Source of the DNA: Candidatus Gastranaerophilales bacterium
GTDB lineage: Bacteria > Cyanobacteriota > Vampirovibrionia > Gastranaerophilales > Gastranaerophilaceae
Length of the DNA stretch: 61,749 nucleotides
Assembly: GCA_944325875.1 (NCBI GenBank)
Contig: CALVBU010000013.1
Location: forward strand, 1-61,749
Reading direction: 5' to 3'
The position numbers and the translations under genes are program-made. The number at the start of each line of letters is the position of its first letter. Positions within the stretch are counted from its first letter, which is position 1. A model generated the notes under the pieces. That model made no database searches, was not told where the DNA came from, and saw only the letters and a list, made by a program, of their open reading frames with translations. Below are positions 25,433 through 33,676 of the stretch, piece after piece.

Positions 25433-26305
25433 CTAAACTGTGAAATCTATAGCATCATATAGCTTTTCACCAATTATTTCTTGGCAAGAAAGACATTCTT
25501 TTATTTCGTCTTCATTCATTTTATCCAGAAATAAAGGTCTAAGATCTTTATCAGTTAAAGAATTATACATTCTACGGCCAAGCGGATTAGAGGACTCATA
25601 TCCGGTATCTGTAATATCCACAGGGGTAATCACCTGAGATTTAAAATCAATCATCAAGTTATTAGGACTTGAAAAATCTAAAAGCCTTGGATTAGTATTA
25701 TCAATCAACTTAACTTTTCTTGCAAAATCTTTATAGGTACTATCAGGCATTCTGGATAATCTTACAATCTTACCATAATACTCAAGAGCTTGAAGTCTTG
25801 ATATCTTATTTTTGTTGCAATAAAAATAGTACCAATCATTTATTGAGGCAGGTACACCATTTACTTTTTTTGCAAAAGTAATTCCATTTTCGTTTGAAAA
25901 AACAGCCTGACCAAAATTTTCATTAGGGAAAAGATCATCTGTCATCCGAAACTGTGCACTACTTGCAATATTAAACGTATGAGCAACCGGTAATTTTACT
26001 CTCATACCGAAATTTGCAACAAACGGAATATTAAAAAATCTAGCATTACTACCGCTATTGCCAATAATTGTATCTTTATTTCTTGAGACTAAAGAAATAA
26101 TTTTAGCAAACAGATTATCTTTATCACAATCCCCATATAGGTGTCTCAAGGAATTCACAAGGCTTTCGGCATTATAAAAGAACTCCTTCCCTTTAAAAGT
26201 AGGCTTATTACTCTTAACAGCTATGGAATTACTATTTTTTTCATTTTTAACTGCGGCACGATATTTAATCGAGCTTAACAGATTATTATTAGGGTAAATT
26301 TTCAT
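25433..26305 (-). CDS. Kinase-like protein with TFKG motif near the N-terminus
   Basis: A 290-residue protein not recognised by name. Its LLDFSSPNNL..D..S....PVD segment has D210, N215 and D230 in the same layout as D143, N148 and D162 of the next gene (DFGGKN..LD..S...PID), the catalytic-loop and metal-binding pattern of protein kinases. FGMRVKL (99-105) may be the strand that holds the ATP lysine, but no clear glycine loop is seen, so it could be a pseudokinase or a diverged lipid/small-molecule kinase. PTFKG lies at 35-39. No ribosome site precedes the ATG. It belongs to the accessory island. Confidence 0.6.
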   Translation of the reverse strand: MKIYPNNNLLSSIKYRAAVKNEKNSNSIAVKSNKPTFKGKEFFYNAESLVNSLRHLYGDCDKDNLFAKIISLVSRNKDTIIGNSGSNARFFNIPFVANFGMRVKLPVAHTFNIASSAQFRMTDDLFPNENFGQAVFSNENGITFAKKVNGVPASINDWYYFYCNKNKISRLQALEYYGKIVRLSRMPDSTYKDFARKVKLIDNTNPRLLDFSSPNNLMIDFKSQVITPVDITDTGYESSNPLGRRMYNSLTDKDLRPLFLDKMNEDEIKECLSCQEIIGEKLYDAIDFTV

Positions 26306-26369
26306 AGTATATTCTTACAAAAGATATCATAACACAAAATCTAAATTTCTTTGTAATAAAAAACAAATG

Positions 26370-26582
26370 TTAACTAAAAAAGTACTTGATATCTACATTA
26401 AAAAACTTTGCAATATTATAAAGAGTATCAACCCCAGCTAAATTTTTACCTCTTTCTATACAGGAAATATGTTCTCTGGACATATTTACAGCTTCTGCAA
26501 GTTTTTCTTGCGAAAAATTATTTTCAAGCCTTAAAGCCCTTAACTTTCTCCCAATACTATTTTTTAACTTTCTTATACCCAT
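26370..26582 (-). CDS. XRE-family transcriptional regulator, 70 aa
   Basis: A single helix-turn-helix domain of the Cro/C1 type: LRALRLENNFSQEKLAEAVN (split at the usual helix 2), SREHISCIERGK as recognition helix region and LYNIAKFFNVDIKYFF at the end. It has no extra domain, so it probably acts as a small dimeric repressor. A perfect palindrome (26616-26631) lies 34 bp upstream of its start, between it and the divergent pilin gene, and is the likely operator. It probably controls itself and possibly its neighbours. Confidence 0.85.
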   Translation of the reverse strand: MGIRKLKNSIGRKLRALRLENNFSQEKLAEAVNMSREHISCIERGKNLAGVDTLYNIAKFFNVDIKYFFS

Positions 26583-26615
26583 ACAAATATGGTATTATGT
26601 AATATTAAGATTACA

Positions 26616-26631
26616 GTAAGATTAATCTTAC
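26616..26631. promoter_or_regulatory. 16-bp perfect palindrome, likely XRE operator
   Basis: GTAAGATTAATCTTAC reads the same on both strands. It lies between the divergent XRE gene (start 26582) and the pilin-like gene (start 26723), and a half-related GATTAC sequence sits just to its left. Palindromes of this length in front of small Cro/C1 genes are typical operators. Confidence 0.5.
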
Positions 26632-26722
26632 ATTATATACCTACATTCCTTATATAGCATGTATTTACAGGACATTATTTCCATGATACAATTTTCTTAT
26701 ACAAAAAAGAATCGGAGGTTTA

Positions 26723-27427
26723 ATGAAAAAGAATAATATAAAAAATAAAGCATTCACGCTTGCCGAAGTACTAATTACATTAGGAGTAATTGGTATTGTT
26801 GCAGCAATGACTCTTCCTGTCCTTATTAATAAATATGAAAAACAATTACTAGAATCTCAAATAAAAACAACATACACTATTATCAATCAAGCTCTGGGAC
26901 AAGCTATCGCTAACGGTATCGAATATGATTCTTTTGATACTAAGAATAGAAATGACCAAACTATCAAAGAATGGTATAATTTGGTATTTAAACCATATCT
27001 TAAAATTAGTAAATTATGTTTAAATGTAAAACCAACAGGATGTTGGCATCAAATCTACACAATAAAAAACGCTACAACCGGTGGTGCAAATGGTATATCT
27101 AATGATGAAGTTCAATTTATACTAACAAATGGAGCCTCTTTTACTATTAAAAATTATTCCGCTGAGTGGATTGATTACGTATATGGCGTAAAAACTAAAA
27201 ACTCAAGTAGCGTATTATTTTTTGACGCAAACGGCAAAAAACAGCCCAATAAACTTGGAATAGATGTACATATATTAGTTTGGACAGATAAGGGCTTAGT
27301 TCCAGCTCTAAACGATAAGACATCAAAAGAGATAAATTCAAATTGCACTAGCAGTGGACATGGATGCTTAAAAATAATAATGGGAAATAATTGGATTATA
27401 CCTCAAAACATATGGAATTATAAATAG
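26723..27427 (+). CDS. Type IV pilin-like protein (prepilin)
   Basis: A 234-residue protein with a class III signal: a short basic leader MKKNNIKNKA, then FTLAEVLITLGVIGIVAAMTLP, which contains the conserved Glu at mature position 5 and a hydrophobic helix. The residue before the cleavage site is Ala rather than the usual Gly. The C-terminal globular part has several Cys residues (such as KLCLNVKPTGCW and NCTSSGHGCL) that could form disulfides. Ribosome site CGGAGG. Prepilin peptidase is encoded at 57.2 kb. It may be a minor pilin or pseudopilin used for adhesion or secretion. A terminator follows. Confidence 0.85.
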   Translation: MKKNNIKNKAFTLAEVLITLGVIGIVAAMTLPVLINKYEKQLLESQIKTTYTIINQALGQAIANGIEYDSFDTKNRNDQTIKEWYNLVFKPYLKISKLCLNVKPTGCWHQIYTIKNATTGGANGISNDEVQFILTNGASFTIKNYSAEWIDYVYGVKTKNSSSVLFFDANGKKQPNKLGIDVHILVWTDKGLVPALNDKTSKEINSNCTSSGHGCLKIIMGNNWIIPQNIWNYK

Positions 27428-27460
27428 ACAAAAATTATTTTTCATTAACCTTAAAATAAA

Positions 27461-27486
27461 AAGCTCCCAAATTATGGGAGTTTTTT
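27461..27486 (+). terminator. Rho-independent terminator after the pilin-like gene
   Basis: CTCCCA (27464-27469) pairs with TGGGAG (27475-27480), followed by six T residues and preceded by an A-rich run. It separates the pilin gene from the minus-strand tRNA-Leu. Confidence 0.75.
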
Positions 27487-27490
27487 AATT

Positions 27491-27576
27491 TGCCGAAGGC
27501 CGGAGTCGAACCGGCACGTGGGGTGAACCACACCAGATTTTGAGTCTGGCACGTCTACCAATTTCATCACTTCGGC
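27491..27576 (-). tRNA. tRNA-Leu (anticodon CAA)
   Basis: An 86-nt class II tRNA read on the minus strand: acceptor GCCGAAG pairs with CTTCGGC, anticodon stem CCAGA/TCTGG with loop CTCAAAA (anticodon CAA, codon UUG), a long variable arm TGTGG...CCCCACG, T-stem GCCGG/CCGGC with loop TTCGACT, and discriminator A. CCA is not encoded. The 27428-27783 gap otherwise holds only the pilin terminator and the leader of the next gene. Confidence 0.95.
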
Positions 27577-27783
27577 ATATTTCGAAGTACATGAACTTTC
27601 GTCCGTAAGATTATCTTATCAAAAACAAAATAAATTTCAATAGCTTTGTATTTTTAATGATCTATTTTTCAAAAATTTATTCAAATCTTTACTTTAATAA
27701 TAATATACTTATAAATTAAAATATCGGATATTTTTATAACCAAAATTACGCTTTAATATTTATCTGTAAAACGAAGAGGGTTT

Positions 27784-28560
27784 ATGAAAAAAATACTGAT
27801 ATTTAGTCTTGCAATGCTACTTGGGATCTCTGCCGCTAACGCGGATGCCCTTACAGGGGGAGTTTCAACAGTGGGCCTCGGAAATAAAGTTGTTGATGCT
27901 AATACCAATGCACCTATTTCTGGGGCACAAATTAGCTTGCCAAAACAAAATTATTCCACTAAATCTGATGAGAACGGCAATTTTAACTTGAATGCAAACT
28001 TCAGCGGAAACACAATTATGTCGGTCAAAAAAGATGGCTACAAACCATTTTCTCTAACAATAGATGAACATATTGCAGCAAGACCTATGATACTTGGAAT
28101 TCAAAAAAGTAACGGACGTGAAGTTGTCATTGAATCTGCTATGCTTCATCTTGGCGACAATAACTTTTCAGCTGGCTCTGCGAACTCAGATCAATTTAAG
28201 CTCAAAGCCATAGGTCCATTTTATACAAAAACATTTAAAATGAGCGCAAATACACTAAATTTAAATAACTATCTTGTAATCGGATCAATAATTGGTATTG
28301 ATACAGCAATGGCTCGTTCGATGGGACAAAATTCAGTTAGGAATTCTTTTTCCAGCCCACCTGAAGTATACTTCAATGGTACTAAAATTGCAGAGATACA
28401 ACTAAACGGAGACAATCAAAAAATAAAATTACCCAATAACTTAATTCGTGCAGATAACACTAATGAAGTAACAATCCAGACAGGTAAAAATCTTACTCAA
28501 CATGCTTACGTTGACTATGATGATATAGAACTCATGAATCTTTCTATCCAGAGCGAATAG
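27784..28560 (+). CDS. Exported protein with carboxypeptidase-regulatory-like domain
   Basis: A 258-residue secreted protein. The signal peptide (ILIFSLAMLLGISAANA, about 4-20) is followed by a domain at about 35-95 (VVDANTNAPISGAQISLP, then TKSDENGNFNLN and VKKDGYKPFSL) that matches the beta-sandwich carboxypeptidase-regulatory-like fold found in many outer-membrane and surface proteins. The C-terminal part (about 110-258) is beta-rich and unrecognised. The ribosome site GAGGG is 4 nt before the ATG. It probably works at the cell surface or periplasm; ligand unknown. Confidence 0.7.
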   Translation: MKKILIFSLAMLLGISAANADALTGGVSTVGLGNKVVDANTNAPISGAQISLPKQNYSTKSDENGNFNLNANFSGNTIMSVKKDGYKPFSLTIDEHIAARPMILGIQKSNGREVVIESAMLHLGDNNFSAGSANSDQFKLKAIGPFYTKTFKMSANTLNLNNYLVIGSIIGIDTAMARSMGQNSVRNSFSSPPEVYFNGTKIAEIQLNGDNQKIKLPNNLIRADNTNEVTIQTGKNLTQHAYVDYDDIELMNLSIQSE

Positions 28561-28640
28561 TCCAAGGCTATACAATTATTAACATTTCTAGTCATTTTTC
28601 TATATTTTTTATAAAATATTAGAATAAGGGAGATGTGAAA

Positions 28641-30203
28641 ATGGAATTAATACTGGATATATTATATATTTTTGTAGCACTATATACACTGTACTTTTTA
28701 GGACTATCTTTAAGAAATCTTAGCGATAAAAAATTTGCAAGAGAAAAAAGATATTCTCAATATGAAGAAAAGGATAATCTTGCAGTTGTTATATACGCCC
28801 ACAACAACAAAAAAACATTAGCAAACTTAATCAGAGAAATTAAATCTCAAGATTACCCTATAAACAATTTCAGAGTCTTTGCGATTTTGGACAACTGCAC
28901 AGACGGCTCTCAAGAATTGTTTGTAAACGACAATTTTATTCATGTAATTGACGTAAAAGGGGTTGGAACTATCGGTAAAGATCAAGCAATTTCAATTTTA
29001 TTAGAACAACTTTCTCACGATGATCTAATCGATTCATACGTATTTATTGATGCAGATAGAAGCATTGCATCAGATTTTCTTTCTACCGTAAATTCTGCAC
29101 TAACAAACGCACACGTAATAAGCGGTGAAACAATTATAGACTTGAGAAACCTCGGACCAATTGATAGAATTAAAGCAGCTTACCAAAAATATCATATGAA
29201 CTTTATGAGAAAAGCTCGTTCTCTATTTGGTCTTGCTGCGCAAGCTGATTCCGGAGTTTTTATAATAAAACAGGAAATCGTAAAACAAATTGGTGATGTA
29301 GATTTTAAAGATATTGACAGCGAGCTTAAATACAGTCTTTTGCTTTCTAAAATAAACTGTAAATGTACATATAACCCAAATATTCAAACAATCGTAGACA
29401 CAACAAATTATATGTTCAGAAAGCCAAGGTTATCCAAAAGATTAGATTTATTCAAAAATTGTATACCAGAGTTATTCAGTAAGAATTTCGTTTTTACAGA
29501 ACACGCAATATCACTAATATATCCTAATATTTGGTTTTTAATGATTGGCTATGCAATTATCTTAAAACACTCGCTATACTATCATTTTATGGTAGATTTT
29601 AAAATTGTCCTTGTAAGTTTCATAACTTTGATTATCGCATTTGGTCTAAGTTTAATCAATGCAAAATTAACAATTAAAGAAATAGGATACTTATCACTTT
29701 ATCCACTTTATTCACTTTGTCATTTGATTAACAACTTCCCACTTATCAGAATGATAAAAAATAAAATAAAAGGTGTTGAAGATTTACCAAAAGACACTGA
29801 AAAAATGGTTGTCGATGTTGTTGTTACAGCCGGAAACAAAGATTTGAACTGCAAACTTGAATTCATTTCAGAAAAAGGGCTTTGCAAAATCAGATTCATA
29901 TTCAAGAATAAAAAATTCACAACCTCAAGCCATATAAGAATGATAGACGCATTGCAAGAACTAAAAATGAAGTTGGATGATTACGGATTTATCCTTAGAA
30001 TATGCAGTTGTTGCTCATATTACAAACCTTGTGTCGACGGATCTACAAATATGCTAAAAGGTATCTGTACAAGCGACTATCCAGCACCATCACTTGGTGA
30101 ACCTAAAAATACATTAATCTGGAATACTTGTACAAACTTCACTCCAGCAAAATTAAACAATATTATTTCAGAAATGATTAACCAAGGAGAGAAAGAGGAA
30201 TAA
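28641..30203 (+). CDS. Membrane-bound glycosyltransferase family 2 with Cys-rich C-terminal domain
   Basis: A 520-residue protein. The ATG at 28641 is chosen because AAGGGAG lies 8 nt upstream, while the GTG at 28635 is too close to it. An N-terminal helix precedes a GT2 domain (about 40-240: VVIYAHNNKKTL, ILDNCTDGSQ, FIDADRSI with the DxD-like acid pair). Three or so membrane helices follow (about 285-370). The last 140 residues have an unusual cysteine cluster (CSCCSYYKPC, GICTSDY, NTCTNF) that may bind metal. The end overlaps folC tail to tail by 26 bp. Probably makes a surface glycan; the C-terminal domain's role is unknown. Confidence 0.75.
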   Translation: MELILDILYIFVALYTLYFLGLSLRNLSDKKFAREKRYSQYEEKDNLAVVIYAHNNKKTLANLIREIKSQDYPINNFRVFAILDNCTDGSQELFVNDNFIHVIDVKGVGTIGKDQAISILLEQLSHDDLIDSYVFIDADRSIASDFLSTVNSALTNAHVISGETIIDLRNLGPIDRIKAAYQKYHMNFMRKARSLFGLAAQADSGVFIIKQEIVKQIGDVDFKDIDSELKYSLLLSKINCKCTYNPNIQTIVDTTNYMFRKPRLSKRLDLFKNCIPELFSKNFVFTEHAISLIYPNIWFLMIGYAIILKHSLYYHFMVDFKIVLVSFITLIIAFGLSLINAKLTIKEIGYLSLYPLYSLCHLINNFPLIRMIKNKIKGVEDLPKDTEKMVVDVVVTAGNKDLNCKLEFISEKGLCKIRFIFKNKKFTTSSHIRMIDALQELKMKLDDYGFILRICSCCSYYKPCVDGSTNMLKGICTSDYPAPSLGEPKNTLIWNTCTNFTPAKLNNIISEMINQGEKEE

Positions 30204-31347
30204 CCTCTTTTAACATATAAAAAGATCCACAAACTATAGTAAGAGTATTGTCAACTTTCGGCAAATTTTCAAATGATTCAAATACTTTTGATTCAATAGG
30301 ACAAGCCTCTCTAAGCTCTTCTATAGTTGCAGAGTTTGGATATGAAAAATGGTTTAAATAAACTTCATCATTACGCTCAAAAAGGATATTCATCATCTTT
30401 TTATAATCTTTATTTTTCAAACACCCAAACACAAACCGACGTTTCATATTCGGGAAGTAAAAATCCAAACTTTCCTTTAATGCCATAGATCCATTTGGAT
30501 TATGTGACCCATCTATAATAAGATTATGCTCTTTTATAAATTGAAATCTACAAGGATGTTTGACATTGGTAAGCCCAAGCTGAATAGTAGCCTCTGAAAT
30601 TTCAGGAAAAACCAATCTTATTGCAGCAAGAGCCAGTGACAAATTTTCCTGCTGATAAACGCCTTTTAAACTCAAATTCTGAGTATCTTCAAAAGGTGCG
30701 ACCATTAACAACAAAGACTCATTTTCATCAGCCTTGTCTTTTATAGCCTCATACCCTTCACATGTAACTACCGGACAGCCTTTTTTTATAATACCAGCTT
30801 TTTCAAAAGCTATTTTATCCTTCGTATTACCAAGTCGTTCAGTATGGTCAAGATCAATATGAGTAATAATTGCACAAAGATTTTTCTTTATAACATTTGT
30901 AGCATCAAATCTTCCACCCAATCCTGTTTCCAATACAACAACATCAACTTTTTGTTCATCGAAATATTTGAACATAACCGCAGTAAGAATTTCAAACTCG
31001 GTCAAATGAATATCATTTTTATCAGCAATATCACAAATATAAAAAACAAGCCTTGCAAAATCAGAATATGAAATGTCAAATCCGTTAACTTTTATTCTTT
31101 CTGTATAATCAAAAATATGTGGAGACGTATATAATCCGACCTTTTTACCGGCCTCTTCCAAGACTGCAGCCAAAATCGAACAAACAGATCCCTTTCCATT
31201 CGTTCCGGCAACATGAATATATTCAAGATTATCTTGAGGATTACCGATTAAATCTAACACCTTGGACATTCTTTCAAGGCCTAAATTCACATAAAATTTA
31301 CCCTGAGAGGTCAAAAGCTCTACTGCATCATTATACGTATAATTCAT
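30178..31347 (-). CDS. folC: Folylpolyglutamate synthase / dihydrofolate synthase FolC
   Basis: FolC adds glutamate to dihydropteroate (making dihydrofolate) and to folates, using ATP, in the cytoplasm. The 389-residue protein has the Mur-ligase type P-loop AGTNGKGS (about 47-54), YTSPH, ETGLGGRFDATN (about 143-154), HIDLDHTERLG and IDGSHNPNG with the C-terminal domain. It lies 48 bp downstream of murG at the end of the Mur cluster, to which it is related in sequence. Shares 26 bp with the convergent glycosyltransferase gene. Confidence 0.92.
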   Translation of the reverse strand: MNYTYNDAVELLTSQGKFYVNLGLERMSKVLDLIGNPQDNLEYIHVAGTNGKGSVCSILAAVLEEAGKKVGLYTSPHIFDYTERIKVNGFDISYSDFARLVFYICDIADKNDIHLTEFEILTAVMFKYFDEQKVDVVVLETGLGGRFDATNVIKKNLCAIITHIDLDHTERLGNTKDKIAFEKAGIIKKGCPVVTCEGYEAIKDKADENESLLLMVAPFEDTQNLSLKGVYQQENLSLALAAIRLVFPEISEATIQLGLTNVKHPCRFQFIKEHNLIIDGSHNPNGSMALKESLDFYFPNMKRRFVFGCLKNKDYKKMMNILFERNDEVYLNHFSYPNSATIEELREACPIESKVFESFENLPKVDNTLTIVCGSFYMLKEVIPLSLLG

Positions 31348-31395
31348 AAATATAAATTAAATCAAAATAACAGCATAATCAAGTTGAAAAATTTA

Positions 31396-32502
31396 TTAAA
31401 CTAAATTTTCCAATTGTTTAACAATTTTATCAACGCCGTCATACTTAGCAAGCTTCATAGCTGCCCCCTGCAATTTAGCAAGTTTCTCTCTATCTGTAAT
31501 CAATAAAGTTAAATTTTCCAATAAAGTTTTTTCATTAATATCATGATCCTCAACATATAATGAAGCACCTTGCTCAAGCATATATTTTGCATTTTTTCTT
31601 TGATGATCTGCTGCAGCATGAGGATAAGGAATTAAAATCGAAGCAATACCGCTAGCCTCAATTTCAGATAAGCTCAATGAACCAGCTCTTGATACCGCAA
31701 TATCAGAAGCTTTTAAAACGGTAACCATATCATCAAAATATGGTCTTACAATTAAACTTTTATCTGATTCATACTCAGGATAAATTTTTATCAATTGTTC
31801 TACAACTCGCTCAAAATTCTTCCGACCAGTTTGGAAAATAACTTGAACGTCATATTTATTCGTCAAAGTTTTAATAACATCAACAGCAGCATCATTAATA
31901 GCTCTTGCGCCTTGAGATCCACCCATAATACATACAGTAAGTTTATTAGGCAATAGCCCCAAAGCCTTTCTGGCTTCAGGTTTTAAAAGAGTCTTAAACT
32001 TTGAACGAATAGGATTACCATTTATATAGCAATTAGGATTATTAACAAAACTCTTAGCACACTCAAACGCAAGAGATACAGCTTTTGCATAAGGTGCAAG
32101 TTTTCTTGTAACCAATCCCGGTTGAGCGTCACAATCATGCATCATATAAGGAACTTTTTTTATAATACAAGCAATTAAAATAGGAGCTGAAACATAACCT
32201 CCGGTTCCAAATACCGCATCAGGCTTATATTTACTAAGATATCCTAACGATATAATTACAGCAGCAAACAGTTGGAAAGCCCATTGAATTAACTGAAATC
32301 CGACTTTTCTTGGCATTCCATGAACTTCTACCGGTAAAAAGCCATAACCTTTATTTTTGACAATTCCGAACTCAAGATTTTCGGGATTTCCAACATAATA
32401 AATATTATTTCCTTGCTCAGCAAGCACATCTGCAACTGCGACAGCAGGATAAATATGTCCTCCGGTGCCTCCACCTGTTATAAAATACGTTTTATTAGAC
32501 AT
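31396..32502 (-). CDS. murG: Undecaprenyldiphospho-muramoylpentapeptide GlcNAc-transferase MurG
   Basis: MurG (GT28) converts lipid I to lipid II on the inner membrane face. The ATG at 32502 (AAGGA 9 nt upstream) gives 368 residues; a TTG 6 bp upstream is open. Family marks: GGGTGGHIYPA near residues 7-17, GTGGYVS (about 103-109), GGSQGARAIND (about 192-202) and RAGSLSLSEI near 263-272, which bind the UDP-GlcNAc. It overlaps the ftsW end by 8 bp. Confidence 0.95.
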   Translation of the reverse strand: MSNKTYFITGGGTGGHIYPAVAVADVLAEQGNNIYYVGNPENLEFGIVKNKGYGFLPVEVHGMPRKVGFQLIQWAFQLFAAVIISLGYLSKYKPDAVFGTGGYVSAPILIACIIKKVPYMMHDCDAQPGLVTRKLAPYAKAVSLAFECAKSFVNNPNCYINGNPIRSKFKTLLKPEARKALGLLPNKLTVCIMGGSQGARAINDAAVDVIKTLTNKYDVQVIFQTGRKNFERVVEQLIKIYPEYESDKSLIVRPYFDDMVTVLKASDIAVSRAGSLSLSEIEASGIASILIPYPHAAADHQRKNAKYMLEQGASLYVEDHDINEKTLLENLTLLITDREKLAKLQGAAMKLAKYDGVDKIVKQLENLV

Positions 32503-33676
32503 TTTCAATATTCCTTATTTTTTTAATTCTTTTCTTTGATATATTCAACAAAATTCCAACCATACATAATGAAACGATTAACGACGATCCACCATAACTA
32601 ATAAACGGAAGCGGAACACCTGTTGTTGGGAAGAATGAACTTGCTACACTTATATTCAAGAAAGCTTGGAATCCTATTGAGAAAGTTATACCCACAGCCA
32701 AAAGCTTTCCATACATATCAGGACATCTTGCAGCAATCAGAAAACCTCTATGAATAAGAGTCCAGAAAAGTCCTATAATAAGAACACATCCGACCCAACC
32801 CATTTCTTCAGCTATAATCGCAAAAATAAAGTCGGTATGACATTCAGGAAGATATGACAACTTTTGAATAGATCCACCATAACCTACACCTGAAAACCCC
32901 CCGGAAGCAAATGCAATTAAAGATTGAATAATATTATACCCAGCACCCTGAGGATCAAGTTCAGGATGTTTCCAAGTTCTTATACGCTGCATTTGGTATG
33001 GCTTAATGATTGTAGTAGCGGCAATAATAACAGTTGTAAGCATCATTGCAAGACAACTAAAAAACAGTTTTAAAGAACCGCCAGCTGCCAAAAACATTAC
33101 AACCGAAGTTGATAAAAGCAAAATTACCATACTTAAGTTTGGCTGAACAAAAATAAAACCAAGCATTACGATAATTGGAATAAATGCCGTAACCCATTTT
33201 TGCTGATCAAATAAGTTAGCATCTTTTCTAAAAACAGAAGCCAAAAGCAAAACAACAGCAGGCTTTGCAAACTCAGAAGGCTGTAGTTGAAATCCTAAAA
33301 TATTAATCCATCTTTTTGCTCCGTTTACAGTAACCCCAAGCGGCGTAAAGTCTACTAAAAGTAGAAGCACAAGAATTGACCCTGCAAAAATCACATTCCA
33401 ATCAGCAAGTCGTTTATAATCGTAATTTGTAAAAAATTTCAAACCTAAAAATCCGACTACAAAACAAATAATCTGTTTTATCAAAAATTGAGCAGGATTT
33501 CCGCCTTCTTCAATACACTTTGGCGCAGAAGCCGAAAATATAGCCATAAAGCCTATGATTACTAAAAATGCAACAGTAATCAATAAAGCTTTATCCGGAG
33601 CTGACACAATTATGCTCTGAATAGGCTGTCTTTGTTGATATGAATTATCCCTGCTTTCAAATCTTTGATAAGACAT
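32495..33676 (-). CDS. ftsW: Peptidoglycan polymerase FtsW
   Basis: FtsW is the SEDS glycosyltransferase that polymerises lipid II at the septum together with a class B PBP. I choose the ATG at 33676 (393 residues); the open frame to 33733 lies inside murD and is less likely. The protein has about ten membrane helices from residue 28 on. The SEDS signatures are NGAKRWINILGFQLQPSEFAK (split in the text here: about 120-140), YHTDFIF-like CHTDFIFAIIAEE and the late PFISYGGSSL. The position between murD and murG supports FtsW over RodA. Confidence 0.92.
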   Translation of the reverse strand: MSYQRFESRDNSYQQRQPIQSIIVSAPDKALLITVAFLVIIGFMAIFSASAPKCIEEGGNPAQFLIKQIICFVVGFLGLKFFTNYDYKRLADWNVIFAGSILVLLLLVDFTPLGVTVNGAKRWINILGFQLQPSEFAKPAVVLLLASVFRKDANLFDQQKWVTAFIPIIVMLGFIFVQPNLSMVILLLSTSVVMFLAAGGSLKLFFSCLAMMLTTVIIAATTIIKPYQMQRIRTWKHPELDPQGAGYNIIQSLIAFASGGFSGVGYGGSIQKLSYLPECHTDFIFAIIAEEMGWVGCVLIIGLFWTLIHRGFLIAARCPDMYGKLLAVGITFSIGFQAFLNISVASSFFPTTGVPLPFISYGGSSLIVSLCMVGILLNISKKRIKKIRNIENV

